Below, piece by piece: positions 43,641 to 54,025 of a DNA stretch of 64,000 bases. Under the pieces are notes generated by a model. That model ran no database searches. It saw only the letters and a list, made by a program, of their open reading frames with translations, and was not told the DNA's origin. A program made the translations under genes and the position numbers. Numbering within the stretch: the first letter of the stretch is position 1; every line of letters begins with the position of its first letter. The DNA comes from Amycolatopsis coloradensis (GTDB lineage Bacteria > Actinomycetota > Actinomycetes > Mycobacteriales > Pseudonocardiaceae), in NCBI RefSeq assembly GCF_001953865.1, contig NZ_MQUQ01000004.1:124001-188000 (forward strand). Direction: 5' to 3'.

Positions 43641-45493
43641 TCACTTCATGCGGAAGTCGTACCGCGCCGGCAGCGGTTCGTCCGAAACCGCCGCCCAAGT
43701 GTCCGAAAGAGACGTTTCCCCTTCCCTGATGTCGGCGACCTCGAAACCGATGTCGTACACGGCCTTGGCCCCGGCGAGATCCCCTTCCGCCAGGCGGGTG
43801 CGGGCCGTCAGCAAGGCGATCCGCCCCTCCAGCGGGAGTCCGTCCAGCAACTCGGCCGCTTCACCCGCAAGTCCCGCGGCGAGCTGCGCCGCGATCGCCT
43901 CGACGACCAAAGGACGCAGCGTCGGCGCGAGGGCGACCGCTCGCCGGTACAGCCAAGCAGCCTCGTGTCCCGACGTGGCGACCGCGAGATTCCGCAGCGC
44001 CCAAGGATTCTCGGCCGCCGAGACGGACTCGCGCCAGGCACGGACGGCGTCCGAATGCCGTCCGTCCGCCCAGTGCGCGACGCCGCGGTGATACCAGGTC
44101 AGCCAGTTCTTCGAGGCGTACTCCATCAGATCCGCCCAGTACCGGTTCACCAGTGTCGGCGGGGGCACGGCCAGTGGATCCCCGTCCGGCGGCGTTCCGT
44201 CGAGCAACGCGAGCCACGGCTCCTGGTCCGGCCCGAGCGAATCGTCCGGGAACGGCGTGCCGGGCAGGCACATCGGCGCCCGCCGGTTCTCCAGCGCGCC
44301 CCAGCCGGAACCGGTGGCCAGGAACGATTCCGGGGTGACGTCGGCGATCTTCCGCCAGGCGTCGTGGTACTCGTCCAGCATCTCCGCCGACGGCAGCCCG
44401 GCGACGACGGCTTCGCGAGCCGCCGTCCAGTCGTTCCCGTGCACCGCCGCCGGATCGGCGGTGACCGGACCATAGGCCTCCAGCCAGTCCCAGCCCTCCC
44501 CTGGCGGCAACCGCAGGTGTTCCAGCTGGGTCCTGGCCAGGCCCGCTTGGATCTCCAGGTAGCCGCCCGCGCCGGGAGCCAGCCACTCCTGCCAGCGACG
44601 GCCACCGTCGGATTCGCCCCACAGGAACAGCTTCCGCCCGCGCAATCGCCCGGTGGACAGCTGGGCCAGCCCCGTCCCGTCGCTCTCGACGGCCGCGACC
44701 CAGGGCCGTCCGGTCACCTCGAAGAAGTAGTCCGCCGCGGCTTCGGCACGGGCCGGGTAGGTCAGTTCACCCGGGACGTCGACCAGCTCGAGCCGTCCCG
44801 AATAGCCGTAATGCCACGCACGTGTCGCGGGTGCCAGCACCCGGGTGCCCTCGTTCCGCGGCACCGCGATGTTCGACCACCAGTACACCGGGACGTCGTG
44901 GGGATGCGGGTTCCGGATCCGCACCGCCACGAGCAGGTGATCGGACCCGGCCGGCAGCCGGAAGTCGATCTGGTACGGCAGATCGCGGGTGCGTTCCCAT
45001 TCCCACAGCCGCAGCACCGGTGTGCCGTCCGGCCCCTCGATCGCCGCGGCGAACATCGGTTCGCAGGTCAGCGTGGTGTGCCCGGTGCTCCCGAGGTTCC
45101 ATTCGACGCCACCGGCGAACCAGGCGTCCCGCAGGGCGAGGTTCGCGGGCTGGAACACGGGATTGCGATACAGCAGCTCGCGTCCGGACGGTTTGTGGAA
45201 GAGCGAGTACAGCCGCCCGCCCAGCGACGGCAGCACGGTGGCGCGGAGCCGGTCGTTCTCCAGCACCAACGCCGGAAGCTCGCGTTCGGCGCGTTCGCGG
45301 GTGTAGCCGTCCCGCAGCAGACACGGCAGCGTGGTGTCCAGGCGGCCGTATCCGATGCCTTCCGCCAGGTCCGCGGGCAGTTCGTCCACATTGGACACTG
45401 TTGTCACCGCTTCGGGCTTCCGAAGCGGTGGCAACGGGTTCTCCGGTCCCGGATCGGCGGCCGGGAGCACCAGCCCGGTGCGGTACAGGCGGG

Positions 45494-45497
<4 letters not shown>
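43641..45497 (-). CDS. DUF5107 sugar-metabolism protein with TPR-like tail
   Basis: A 618-residue cytosolic protein. Residues 60-340 look like a galactose-mutarotase-like beta-sandwich (LRATVLPSLGGRLYSLFHKPSGRELLYRNP, FAGGVEWNLGSTGHTTLTCEP), the DUF5107 pattern. The C-terminal 250 residues are helical, TPR-like repeats (WYHRGVAHWADGRHSDAVRAW, NPWALRNLAVATSGHEAAWLYRRAVAL). Such proteins recur in actinobacterial ABC sugar operons, perhaps as aldose epimerases. It overlaps the ATPase gene by four bases, so it is part of the transport operon. Confidence 0.82.
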
Positions 45498-46561
<1,064 letters not shown>

Positions 46562-46567
46562 CAGGTC

Positions 46568-47497
46568 CTACTTTCCGGCGCCGAGGGTCAGGCCGGTGAT
46601 GATCCGGCGGGCGAGCACGAGGTAGAGCACGAGCATCGGGAGCACGACGATCGCCACCCCGGCGATCAGGCCGCCGTACTCCGACTGGTAGCTCGCGGCT
46701 CCGTAGAAGGTGAAAAGCGCGCGGGAGAGGGTGAAGTGCGCCTGGTCCTTGAGGAACACGATCGCCAGCAGCGTCTCGTTCCACAGGCCGATGGCGTTCA
46801 GTGTCAGCGCGGTGATCATGCCGCCGCGGGTCAGCGGCAGCATGACCGAGAAGAACGTCCGCGTCGGCGACGCGCCGTCGAGCGCGGCCGCCTCCTCCAG
46901 CTCGTCCGGCAGCGACCGGAAGAAGCCGGTCATCAAGAACACCGTGAACGGGATGGACAGGGCCACGTACAGCACGAACAGGCCGTACTCGTTGTCGAGG
47001 TGGATCTTGCTCAGCACCACGAACAGCGGGATGATCACGGTCTGGAACGGCACGCCCATCCCGATCGCGACCGCGTTGGTCATCGGCCCGGAGCCGCGGA
47101 CGCCGAGCCTGGTCAGTGCGTACGCGCAGGGCGCCGAGACGGCGACCGTCACCACCGTCGCGAGCCCGACCAGGACCACCGTGGTCAGCACGGCGTCGCC
47201 GAAACCGGCGTTGTTCCAGGCGTAGAGGAAGTTCCGGAACGGTTTGCCGTTCTTGAACCACTGGTACGGCAGGGCGAACGGCTTGGTGAAGATCTCCACC
47301 GGCGTTTTGAACGAGGCGGTGAGCAGCCAGTACAGCACCAGGATGTTGCCCGCGGTGAACAGCCACACGATGGTGGAACCCAGGACCCGCAATGGACTGA
47401 ACCGTTTCGAGCCCGGCGCGGGCCGCGGTTTGCGCGGTGGCTTGCGCACCGGCTTCGCCGGCGGGCGCGCGGGCGCCTCGACGTCGGTGACGGACAT
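46568..47497 (-). CDS. Sugar ABC transporter permease (MalG-type)
   Basis: A 309-residue permease. A Pro/Arg-rich cytosolic leader (PARPPAKPVRKPPRKPRP) precedes six helices. The EAA motif is ELEEAAALDGASPTRTFFSVMLPL. The start ATG 47495-47497 follows GAGGGAGA; the upstream in-frame start lacks a ribosome site. It pairs with the MalF-type permease encoded ten bases earlier. Confidence 0.93.
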   Translation of the reverse strand: MSVTDVEAPARPPAKPVRKPPRKPRPAPGSKRFSPLRVLGSTIVWLFTAGNILVLYWLLTASFKTPVEIFTKPFALPYQWFKNGKPFRNFLYAWNNAGFGDAVLTTVVLVGLATVVTVAVSAPCAYALTRLGVRGSGPMTNAVAIGMGVPFQTVIIPLFVVLSKIHLDNEYGLFVLYVALSIPFTVFLMTGFFRSLPDELEEAAALDGASPTRTFFSVMLPLTRGGMITALTLNAIGLWNETLLAIVFLKDQAHFTLSRALFTFYGAASYQSEYGGLIAGVAIVVLPMLVLYLVLARRIITGLTLGAGK

Positions 47498-47507
47498 GGG
47501 GTCTCCC

Positions 47508-48458
47508 TCAGAACTGGATCGCGTCACGGCGCATCAAACGGCGGAGCAGGACGACGAGCACGGAAACCAGCGCGATCATCGCCACCGCGCAGGCACAGGC
47601 GGCACCGAAGTCCGGGGTGCCGTTCGAGCCGAAGGTCCGGTCGAACACGTAGATCCCCAGCGTCCACGCCTCGTTCGGCGGGGCGTAGGTGCCCGGCCCG
47701 GCCAGCACGAACACCAGCTCGAAGATCTTGAGCGCGTTGATCGTCCACAGCACGCCGGCGACGCCGACGACGTCCCAGGTCATCGGCAGCGTGATGTTGC
47801 GGAACTTCTGCCACGGCGACGCGCCGCCCAGTTCCGCGTCCTCGTAGAGATACGGCGGGATCCGGTCGACAGCGGCCATCAGGATGGTGATGTAGAAACC
47901 CGAGCTGGCCCAGATCAGCGACGCCGTCACCACATCGGTCACATTGGACGGTGCGAGGAACTTCGCCGCGTCCGCGCCGAGGCTCTCCATCACGTAGTTC
48001 GCCAGCCCCTGTTTCCCCGGCTGGTACTTGAAGACGAAGCCGAGAAACATCCCGAGTGCCACGGGCGCCACGATGTTGGGGAAGAACAGGATGGCGCGGA
48101 CGGTCTTCCCGCCCTTCATGTCCCGCAGCACCATGGTGAACAGGAACGCCAAGGCGAACGTGCCGATGCCGCCGAGGAAGACGTAGATCAGCGTGTTGCC
48201 GAAGGCGTACTGGAACGAGTCACTCGCCACCATCTGCGTGTAGTTGGTGACACCGTTGGGTTTCGGCGTGTCCCCGGCCCCGGCCCAGCTGGTGAAGCTC
48301 AGCACCACGGTCGCGATCGTCGGCAGTACCAGGAAGGCCAGGTACAGCGCCAGCGCCGGCGCGGCGAACGGCCAGAACAGCCGCTTCTTGCGGTGCAGGT
48401 GAGCCCCGGCCTTCACCGCCCTCGCCGACGGTGTCGTCGGCGTCGTGACCGTGGCCAT
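47508..48458 (-). CDS. Sugar ABC transporter permease (MalF-type)
   Basis: A 316-residue permease with six to seven helices. KKRLFWPFAAPALALYLAFLVLP is the typical N-terminus and YLYEDAELGGASPWQKFRNITLPM the EAA loop that docks on the ATPase. Its start codon overlaps the stop of the binding-protein gene (TGATG), so the two are translationally coupled. Confidence 0.93.
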   Translation of the reverse strand: MATVTTPTTPSARAVKAGAHLHRKKRLFWPFAAPALALYLAFLVLPTIATVVLSFTSWAGAGDTPKPNGVTNYTQMVASDSFQYAFGNTLIYVFLGGIGTFALAFLFTMVLRDMKGGKTVRAILFFPNIVAPVALGMFLGFVFKYQPGKQGLANYVMESLGADAAKFLAPSNVTDVVTASLIWASSGFYITILMAAVDRIPPYLYEDAELGGASPWQKFRNITLPMTWDVVGVAGVLWTINALKIFELVFVLAGPGTYAPPNEAWTLGIYVFDRTFGSNGTPDFGAACACAVAMIALVSVLVVLLRRLMRRDAIQF

Positions 48459-49858
48459 CAGCCCTGGTTCTTCCAGAACTCGGCGCCCTTGGTGGCGAGC
48501 TGGTCCACGAACTGTTCCGGGGTGAGCTGCCCTTTCAGCAGGGCGATGTCGGCCGGATCGAAGACGTCGGTCTGCCATTTGCCGCCGGCGACGCCGTCGA
48601 TCCCGTCGTACTGCAGGACGTGTTCCTTCTTCGGGTCGTCCAACGCGGCCTTGACCTGCTTGAGGTCGTCCGGCACGGCAAGGTCGGCCCGCGGCACGAG
48701 GTTGTCGGCCACCGCGGGAATCCCGGAAAGCAGGTCCTTGTTGAGGAAGTAGGCGATGAACGCCTTGGCGCCCTCGGCGTGCTTGGCCTTCTTGGTCACC
48801 GAGAAACCGATCGACATCTGCTCGACGGTGTCGTGGGTGGCGCCCTCGGGCATCGGGAACTGGAAGGAGCCGTAGTTGATCTTCGTCCCGGCGCCCTGCT
48901 TGTCCAGGTACTCCCGGGTCTCGCTCGGCGCCCAGCTGCCGACGTAGAGGAAGCGGGAGTCGCCGTCGGCCCAGCGTTGCTGCACCTGCGGGAACTTCGC
49001 CGCGTCCCAGCCATCGATGAAGTACTTCGGCAGCTTCGCGGTCTCGGTGGCGGCCTTGAGGAAACCGGGGTCGGTCTTCCACGCCTGGCCGGTCTTGTCG
49101 GTCGCCGCCTTGTACAGCCCGCCCGCGCCGACGTACCGCTCGGCCAGCTGGGTGTAGAAGTACATGTTGTAGAACGGAATGTCGCCGTCGAGGCTGATCG
49201 CGGCCTTGCCATCGGACTTGGCCTTGTCGAACAGGCCGATCAGCTCGTCCATCGTCTTCGGCTGCTGGATGTCACCGGCGGTGTCCTTGTCGAACCACCA
49301 CGCGCTCGACTGGATCGTGTACGGGACCATGAAGTTGTGGCCCTCGCGGTCCTTGTTCTGCGGGAAGTCGTACGAGCTGGGCGAAAGCACGTCCTTGACG
49401 GTCTTGTCGCCCTCGCCGACCTTCATCGCGAACACGTCGTCGACGCTCTGCGTGCCACCCGGCGTCATGATCGCCGCGCCGACCTTGCTGACGTCCTGGT
49501 CGAACAGGTCCGGCACCGCGTCGGTGTTCAGCGCGGGCACCAGGTTCTGCGTGTAGGCCTTGCGGCCCAGCCACTGCACGTCGACCTTGACGCCGGTCTT
49601 CTCCGTGAAGCATTTGAAGGCCTTCTGCAAGACCTCGCCCTGCGGTTCGTCGGCCGTCCACATGGACCAGTACGTGAACTCCTTGTCCGTGGCGGGTTTC
49701 ATCGCCGCTTCCGGACAAGGCGCGTTGAGGAACTGGTCGACGCCGGGGAGCGCGTTCTCGCCGGTGCCACCGGCCGTGTCCCCGCCGCCGCATCCCGCGA
49801 GCAGGAGCGCCGCCCCTGCCGTCGCTGACATCACTGTCGTGAGCCTGTCTACCCGCAT
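48458..49858 (-). CDS. Sugar ABC transporter substrate-binding lipoprotein
   Basis: A 466-residue lipoprotein of the SBP_bac_1 class. The signal peptide ends in LLAGCGGG. The mature protein starts near EFTYWSMWTADEPQGEVLQKAF and includes VPDLFDQDVSKVGA, PYTIQSSAWWFDKD and YVGSWAPSETREYL, typical of oligosaccharide or amino-sugar binders. The start ATG at 49856-49858 has AGGTGGTGG upstream. It heads the transport operon; the region before it carries repeated DeoR-like boxes. Ligand is inferred from neighbours to be an amino-sugar or galactoside. Confidence 0.92.
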   Translation of the reverse strand: MRVDRLTTVMSATAGAALLLAGCGGGDTAGGTGENALPGVDQFLNAPCPEAAMKPATDKEFTYWSMWTADEPQGEVLQKAFKCFTEKTGVKVDVQWLGRKAYTQNLVPALNTDAVPDLFDQDVSKVGAAIMTPGGTQSVDDVFAMKVGEGDKTVKDVLSPSSYDFPQNKDREGHNFMVPYTIQSSAWWFDKDTAGDIQQPKTMDELIGLFDKAKSDGKAAISLDGDIPFYNMYFYTQLAERYVGAGGLYKAATDKTGQAWKTDPGFLKAATETAKLPKYFIDGWDAAKFPQVQQRWADGDSRFLYVGSWAPSETREYLDKQGAGTKINYGSFQFPMPEGATHDTVEQMSIGFSVTKKAKHAEGAKAFIAYFLNKDLLSGIPAVADNLVPRADLAVPDDLKQVKAALDDPKKEHVLQYDGIDGVAGGKWQTDVFDPADIALLKGQLTPEQFVDQLATKGAEFWKNQG

Positions 49859-49900
49859 CCGCCACCACCTGGATCGAAGATCACACAAGTTCTGCTAGTT

Positions 49901-49945
49901 ATTGCGCAGTTTTGTGAGGTTTCACGCACATGTCAACACTCAATC
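49901..49945 (-). promoter_or_regulatory. Candidate operator/promoter of the sugar transport operon
   Basis: Holds TGCGCAGTTTTGTG followed by TTTCACGCAC (49920-49929). Both elements reappear before the SIS isomerase gene (GCAGTTTTGTG at 52829-52839, TTTCACGCA at 52865-52873). The neighbouring DeoR regulator is the likely binder. Confidence 0.5.
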
Positions 49946-50821
49946 GCGCAAAGTCTGCTCAATCGTCACCTTTTCCGGTGCGGATAAGACAACCTTGAGC
50001 ACTCCCAGCAAACGTCGCACCTCGACGGCGACGGCGGACCGTCCGGCGCCGAGGTACTTCCGCGGGTCGACGCGTTCCGGATGCGCGCGCCAGTCGTCCG
50101 CCGCGGCCGCGGTGAACACCTTGTTGAGCTGGGTGGCGATATTGATCTTCGTCATCCCGGCCCGCACCGCCTCGGCCAGCCCGTCGTCGGGCACACCTGA
50201 CGAGCCGTGCAGCACCAGCGGCACCGGCACACGCTGCCGCAGCCTGCTGATCAGCTCGAAGTCCAGCGCGGCGTCACGGGTGAGCATGGCGTGCGAACTG
50301 CCGACGGCCACCGCCAGCGCGTCGACGCCGGTCGCCGCGACGAACTCCGCCGCCTCGTCCGGATCGGTGCGCGCGCCGGGGGCGTGGACGCCGTCCTTTC
50401 CCCCGACCTCTCCGAGTTCCGCCTCGACCCACACTCCGTGGTCGTGGCAGTACGTGGCGATCTCCTTGGTGGCACGCACATTGTCGGCGTAGTCCAGTTT
50501 GGACGCGTCGAACATGACCGAGCCGAAACCGAGCGTGACCGCCTCGCGGACCAGGTCCGGCGACTCGGCGTGATCGAGATGCACCGCGACCGGAGTGACC
50601 GCCCCTCCGGCCGCGGCGAGCGCCGCCGCGCCGATGGGAGCGAGTGCGCCGTGGTACTTCACGGCGTTCTGGCTCAACTGCACGATCACGGGTGTTTCCG
50701 CGGCGGCGGCCCCGGCCACGATCGCGGTGATGTGCTCCAGCTGGATCGCGTTGAACGCGCCGCAGCCGTGCCGGGCCGCCGCGGCGGCCCCGACGATCTC
50801 CCCGGTTCCCACCAGAGGCAT
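49940..50821 (-). CDS. Class II fructose/tagatose-bisphosphate aldolase
   Basis: A 293-residue zinc aldolase. Metal and substrate residues are seen in AVHLDHAESPDLVREA, VEAELGEVGGKDGVHA, LVLHGSSGVPDDGL and TKINIATQLNKVF. It cleaves a ketose-1,6-bisphosphate to dihydroxyacetone phosphate and glyceraldehyde-3-phosphate. Linked to a SIS isomerase and PfkB kinase, it fits the tagatose-1,6-bisphosphate step of galactosamine/GalNAc use. The ATG at 50819-50821 has AGGAG eight bases upstream; ten bases separate it from the PfkB stop. Confidence 0.92.
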   Translation of the reverse strand: MPLVGTGEIVGAAAAARHGCGAFNAIQLEHITAIVAGAAAAETPVIVQLSQNAVKYHGALAPIGAAALAAAGGAVTPVAVHLDHAESPDLVREAVTLGFGSVMFDASKLDYADNVRATKEIATYCHDHGVWVEAELGEVGGKDGVHAPGARTDPDEAAEFVAATGVDALAVAVGSSHAMLTRDAALDFELISRLRQRVPVPLVLHGSSGVPDDGLAEAVRAGMTKINIATQLNKVFTAAAADDWRAHPERVDPRKYLGAGRSAVAVEVRRLLGVLKVVLSAPEKVTIEQTLRD

Positions 50822-50831
50822 GACGGTTCTC

Positions 50832-51884
50832 CTAAGGCGTATCTGGTAAATCGGTTCGATGGACGTCGTGATCCAGGTGGTTCCTGGGGGTGCGGGCCCT
50901 TCGGCGTCGTACCGGGTCGTACTCGGCCGAAGGACCTGTGCCGCCAGAGGCCGCCTGGGCGCGAAGACCACGGACCGATCTACCGGACATGTCCTGGTCC
51001 GGCCGGGCGCGTACGGCGACCAGCCCCTGTTCGGCTTGGTAATGCGCGAGGTCGACGTCACCGGCGAGCGGGCCGAGCACCGCGGCACCGGACAACGCGA
51101 CGGCCCGGCGCAGGATTTCCGGCCACGACTCACCACGGCTCAAACCCAGCGCCAGCGCCGCGACGGCGGCGTCACCCGCGCCGGTGGTGTTGCCCCGCAG
51201 CACAGTGGACGGTGCCGCGTGCCAGGTGCCGGCCCCGGTCACCGCCAGCAGCCCCTCAGGCCCGAGCGAGACGACGACCGCCCCCGCCCCGGCCTTGCGG
51301 AGTTCGGCCGCGGCGGACACCGGATCACGCAGGCCGGTGACCTCGCGGAGTTCGCCGGCGTTCGGTTTGACGACCGACGGCCGCCCGGCCAGCCCGGCGA
51401 GCAGTGCTTCGCCGGAAGTGTCCAAGATGGATGGTGCGCCGCCGAACAGCCCGGCGTACCCCCCGGCGCCCGGCGGGAGGCTGCCCGAGCAGACGAGCAC
51501 GTCCGGCTTTCCGGACCGAACAGCGGAGGCAAACGCTTGCCATTCCTCGCCGGTCAGCCGCGGCCCGGGTTCGTTGAGCAGTGTGACTGAGCCGTCGTCC
51601 GCCAAAACCGTGGTGGTACGCCGGGTTTCCCCGGCGATCGGGACGACGTCGACTGGGATCTTCGCCGCCGCGAGGTCGTCCTCGACGGCGGCTCCCGTCG
51701 TGCCACCGGCCGTGAGCACCGCGCGGACCTCGACCCCGAGCGCGTGCAGCACCCTGGCGACGTTGACGCCCTTGCCACCGGCCCGGTACCGCACATCCCT
51801 CGCGCGGTGCACGTCACCGGGCCGGAGACCGTCCACTGTGTACGTGACGTCCAGCGCGGTGTTCGGCGTGACGGTGACGATCAC
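50832..51884 (-). CDS. PfkB family 1-phosphofructokinase/tagatose-6-phosphate kinase with C-terminal extension
   Basis: A 350-residue sugar kinase. The N-terminus MIVTVTPNTALDVTYTVDGL, the glycine-rich YRAGGKGVNVARVL and the catalytic signature NTTGAGDAAVAAL identify a LacC/FruK-type PfkB enzyme. The phosphosugar ketose is phosphorylated before aldolase action. The usual family ends near residue 293 (EQGLVAVRA); a further 57 residues, Arg- and Asp-rich, appear noncoding in character and overlap a hairpin at 50895-50936. GTG 51882-51884 lies 15 bases after the SIS stop. Confidence 0.88.
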   Translation of the reverse strand: MIVTVTPNTALDVTYTVDGLRPGDVHRARDVRYRAGGKGVNVARVLHALGVEVRAVLTAGGTTGAAVEDDLAAAKIPVDVVPIAGETRRTTTVLADDGSVTLLNEPGPRLTGEEWQAFASAVRSGKPDVLVCSGSLPPGAGGYAGLFGGAPSILDTSGEALLAGLAGRPSVVKPNAGELREVTGLRDPVSAAAELRKAGAGAVVVSLGPEGLLAVTGAGTWHAAPSTVLRGNTTGAGDAAVAALALGLSRGESWPEILRRAVALSGAAVLGPLAGDVDLAHYQAEQGLVAVRARPDQDMSGRSVRGLRAQAASGGTGPSAEYDPVRRRRARTPRNHLDHDVHRTDLPDTP

Positions 51885-51899
51885 GACGGCCTCGCGCTC

Positions 51900-52781
51900 T
51901 CAGGTGAGGACGACGGATCGGGTGAGACCGCGGGGGTTGTCCGGGTCGAGCCCCTTGCGGGCGGCGATCGCCCCGGCGACACGCTGCGCGCGGACCAGGT
52001 CCGCGAGCGGGTCCAGGCCGCTCTCGACGAACAGGCCACCCGCGCGGGCGACGTCGTCGGCCAGCCCGTCCGGCGCCTGCCCGAACATCCAGGTGACGCG
52101 ACCCGGTTCGCTGATGCTGATCGGACCGTGCCGGTAGTCCCACGCCGGGTACGACTCCGTCCACAGCAGACACGCCTCGCGGAACTTGAGTGCGGCTTCG
52201 TTGGCGATGCCCACCGACCAGCCGGTGCCGAGGAAGCTGAACTGCTCCGCGGTGACCAGTTCGTCGGGCAGCGGCTCGGCGAGTACGCGTTCGGCCTGAT
52301 CGGCGGCCACGCTCAGGTCCTCGCCGAGGTGCGCGCGCAGCATCGCCAGCGCCGTGGTGGCGAAGCGGGTCTGCACGACCGAACGTTCGTCCACAACGGA
52401 CAGATCGACGATGGTGTCCGCGGCGGCCTCGATCTCGCCTGGCACGCCGGTGATCGCGATGGTCGGTGTCTTCCCTCGCAGTTTCGCCAGCAGGGCGTGC
52501 ACCTCGGTCGTCGTACCCGACCTGGTCAGCGCCACGACGTGGTCGTATTCGCGGGCAGGCGGGAACTCCGACGCGGCGAACGCGTCGGTCTCGCCGAGCC
52601 CGGCGGATTCGCGAAGGACGGCATACGCCTGGCCGATGAACCATGACGTGCCGCAGCCGACGATCGCGACCCGCGCGCCCGGTGGCGGCAGCAGAGCGCT
52701 GTTCGCCGAGGCCAGCGCCGCCGCGTCCCGCCAGCAGCCGGGCTGACTCGCGATCTCCGCCGCCATGAAGGTCCCGCTCAT
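51900..52781 (-). CDS. SIS domain sugar-phosphate isomerase/deaminase (AgaS-like)
   Basis: A 293-residue protein with two SIS domains. The first has VAIVGCGTSWFIGQAYAVL and the sugar-phosphate loop LTRSGTTTEVHALL; the second has FSFLGTGWSVGIANEAALKFREA. AgaS-type enzymes convert galactosamine-6-phosphate to tagatose-6-phosphate with loss of ammonia. It is the first gene of the aldolase-kinase operon. The start at ATG 52779-52781 has GGGG upstream; the ATG five codons later (MAAEIAS) is an alternative. No deacetylase (AgaA/NagA) is nearby, so acetylated substrate would need one elsewhere. Confidence 0.85.
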   Translation of the reverse strand: MSGTFMAAEIASQPGCWRDAAALASANSALLPPPGARVAIVGCGTSWFIGQAYAVLRESAGLGETDAFAASEFPPAREYDHVVALTRSGTTTEVHALLAKLRGKTPTIAITGVPGEIEAAADTIVDLSVVDERSVVQTRFATTALAMLRAHLGEDLSVAADQAERVLAEPLPDELVTAEQFSFLGTGWSVGIANEAALKFREACLLWTESYPAWDYRHGPISISEPGRVTWMFGQAPDGLADDVARAGGLFVESGLDPLADLVRAQRVAGAIAARKGLDPDNPRGLTRSVVLT

Positions 52782-52825
52782 GAATTCCCCATCCGTGCCA
52801 GTTGTGCGCAGTAGCTGTCACGTTA

Positions 52826-52883
52826 GGTGCAGTTTTGTGCAGCGTCAATGCTCCAAGAGTGCAGTTTCACGCATTCGTTGCGC
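52826..52883 (-). promoter_or_regulatory. Candidate operator region before the SIS/PfkB/aldolase operon
   Basis: Contains GTGCAGTTTTGTGCAG (52828-52843) and GTGCAGTTTCACGCATTCG (52859-52877). The same GCAGTTTTGTG and TTTCACGCA elements occur at 49906-49929. Shared binding by the DeoR regulator is inferred. Confidence 0.5.
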
Positions 52884-52999
52884 TCAGATGCGCAGGAAGG
52901 GCGGATTCACTCCCAGGGTGACCGGCCTCACTCCCCTGGCTGTCACAACCTTCCCGGCCCCACCGTCATGTGTACGGAAACCGACGGAGAGGAAAGATC

Positions 53000-53473
53000 A
53001 TGGAAGCCCGAGTCAACCTGTTCGAGAACGAGGTCATCGTCAAGTACGCCAAGCGCCTCGGCGCCGCGAACCGCCCGATCGAAGAGTCCTCGCTGCCGCA
53101 TGCGACGCAGGAACTGGTGAAACTGCGCGCCAGCCAGATCAACGGCTGCGGTTTCTGCACCGACATGCACAGCAAGGACGCCGCGCACGCAGGCGAGACC
53201 TCGGTGCGGCTCAACCTGGTCGCCGCCTGGCGGGAAGCGAACGTGTTCACCGAAGCGGAGCGCGCGGCACTGGCGCTGACCGAAGAGGGCACCCGGATCG
53301 CCGACGCCCACCACGGCGTCAGCGACGAGACCTGGGCGCAGGTGCGCAAGCACTACGACGACGAGCAGATCGGCGCCCTGATCGCCCTGGTCGCCACGAT
53401 CAACGCGTACAACCGGCTCAACGTCATCGCCCGGACGCCTGCGGGCGACTACCAGCCCGGCATGTTCGACTGA
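53000..53473 (+). CDS. AhpD-like/carboxymuconolactone decarboxylase family protein
   Basis: A 157-residue alkylhydroperoxidase AhpD-like protein. The core LVKLRASQINGCGFCTDMHSKDA carries the CxxC pair and following His that serve as the redox/proton relay in AhpD. The rest (WREANVFTEAERAALALTEEGTRI) is the usual helical bundle. ATG 53000 has GAGAGGAAAG before it. It lies divergent from the sugar operon, with 218 bases between starts. The physiological hydroperoxide or partner is unknown. Confidence 0.9.
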   Translation: MEARVNLFENEVIVKYAKRLGAANRPIEESSLPHATQELVKLRASQINGCGFCTDMHSKDAAHAGETSVRLNLVAAWREANVFTEAERAALALTEEGTRIADAHHGVSDETWAQVRKHYDDEQIGALIALVATINAYNRLNVIARTPAGDYQPGMFD

Positions 53474-53572
53474 TCCTCGCGTTCACCGACAACAGGATCG
53501 CTTCGCCGGACAACGATCGAGGTGCGTCGGGCTGCTAAACCTGCGGGTACCAGCGATCCGGAGGTTCAGCCC

Positions 53573-54025
53573 GTGCAACTCGACGTCCGCTTCTTCCCCG
53601 TGACCGGAACCCATCGGCTCAGCACCGACCTCGTCGGGCTCCGCGCGAACTTCCACTACGGCTCCGGGAACGTGCTGGAGCAGCACTACGCGGACCGGAC
53701 GACGATGATCTGGACCGGGGTGTCGGGTGACTTCGCCGGTGTCCGGCAAAAGGAGGCGACCCTGCGCGTCTTCGAAACCGGCCCGGCGCAGTATTTCGTC
53801 ACCTGGTACGAGACCGGGACCGTCGCGACGGCCGCGCACGGGGAGATCTTCGACGGCGGCTACCCGATCGCGGTGATGGCCGACTTCGGCCAGTTGGTGG
53901 CGACGGCCGCTTACACGAACCCGCGTGAAGACGGCGGGCAATACTTTCTGGTGGACCAGGCGACCATCGAAATCCTGGAGCGCCCGCACGGATGGCCCTC
54001 GTTCCCCGAGCCGCGCGGCGCGTGA
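53573..54025 (+). CDS. Small calycin-like protein, possibly MoaF-like
   Basis: A 150-residue protein. Strand-rich sequence with NFHYGSGNVLEQHYADRTTMIWTGVSGDFAG, ATLRVFETGPAQYFVTWYETGTVATAAHGEIFDGG and the end QYFLVDQATIEILERP suggests a calycin barrel such as MoaF or phenolic-acid-decarboxylase relatives, but I could not settle the family. GTG 53573 is supported by GGAGG eight bases upstream. Its stop lies inside the first arm of the repeat at 54021-54124. Confidence 0.6.
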   Translation: MQLDVRFFPVTGTHRLSTDLVGLRANFHYGSGNVLEQHYADRTTMIWTGVSGDFAGVRQKEATLRVFETGPAQYFVTWYETGTVATAAHGEIFDGGYPIAVMADFGQLVATAAYTNPREDGGQYFLVDQATIEILERPHGWPSFPEPRGA

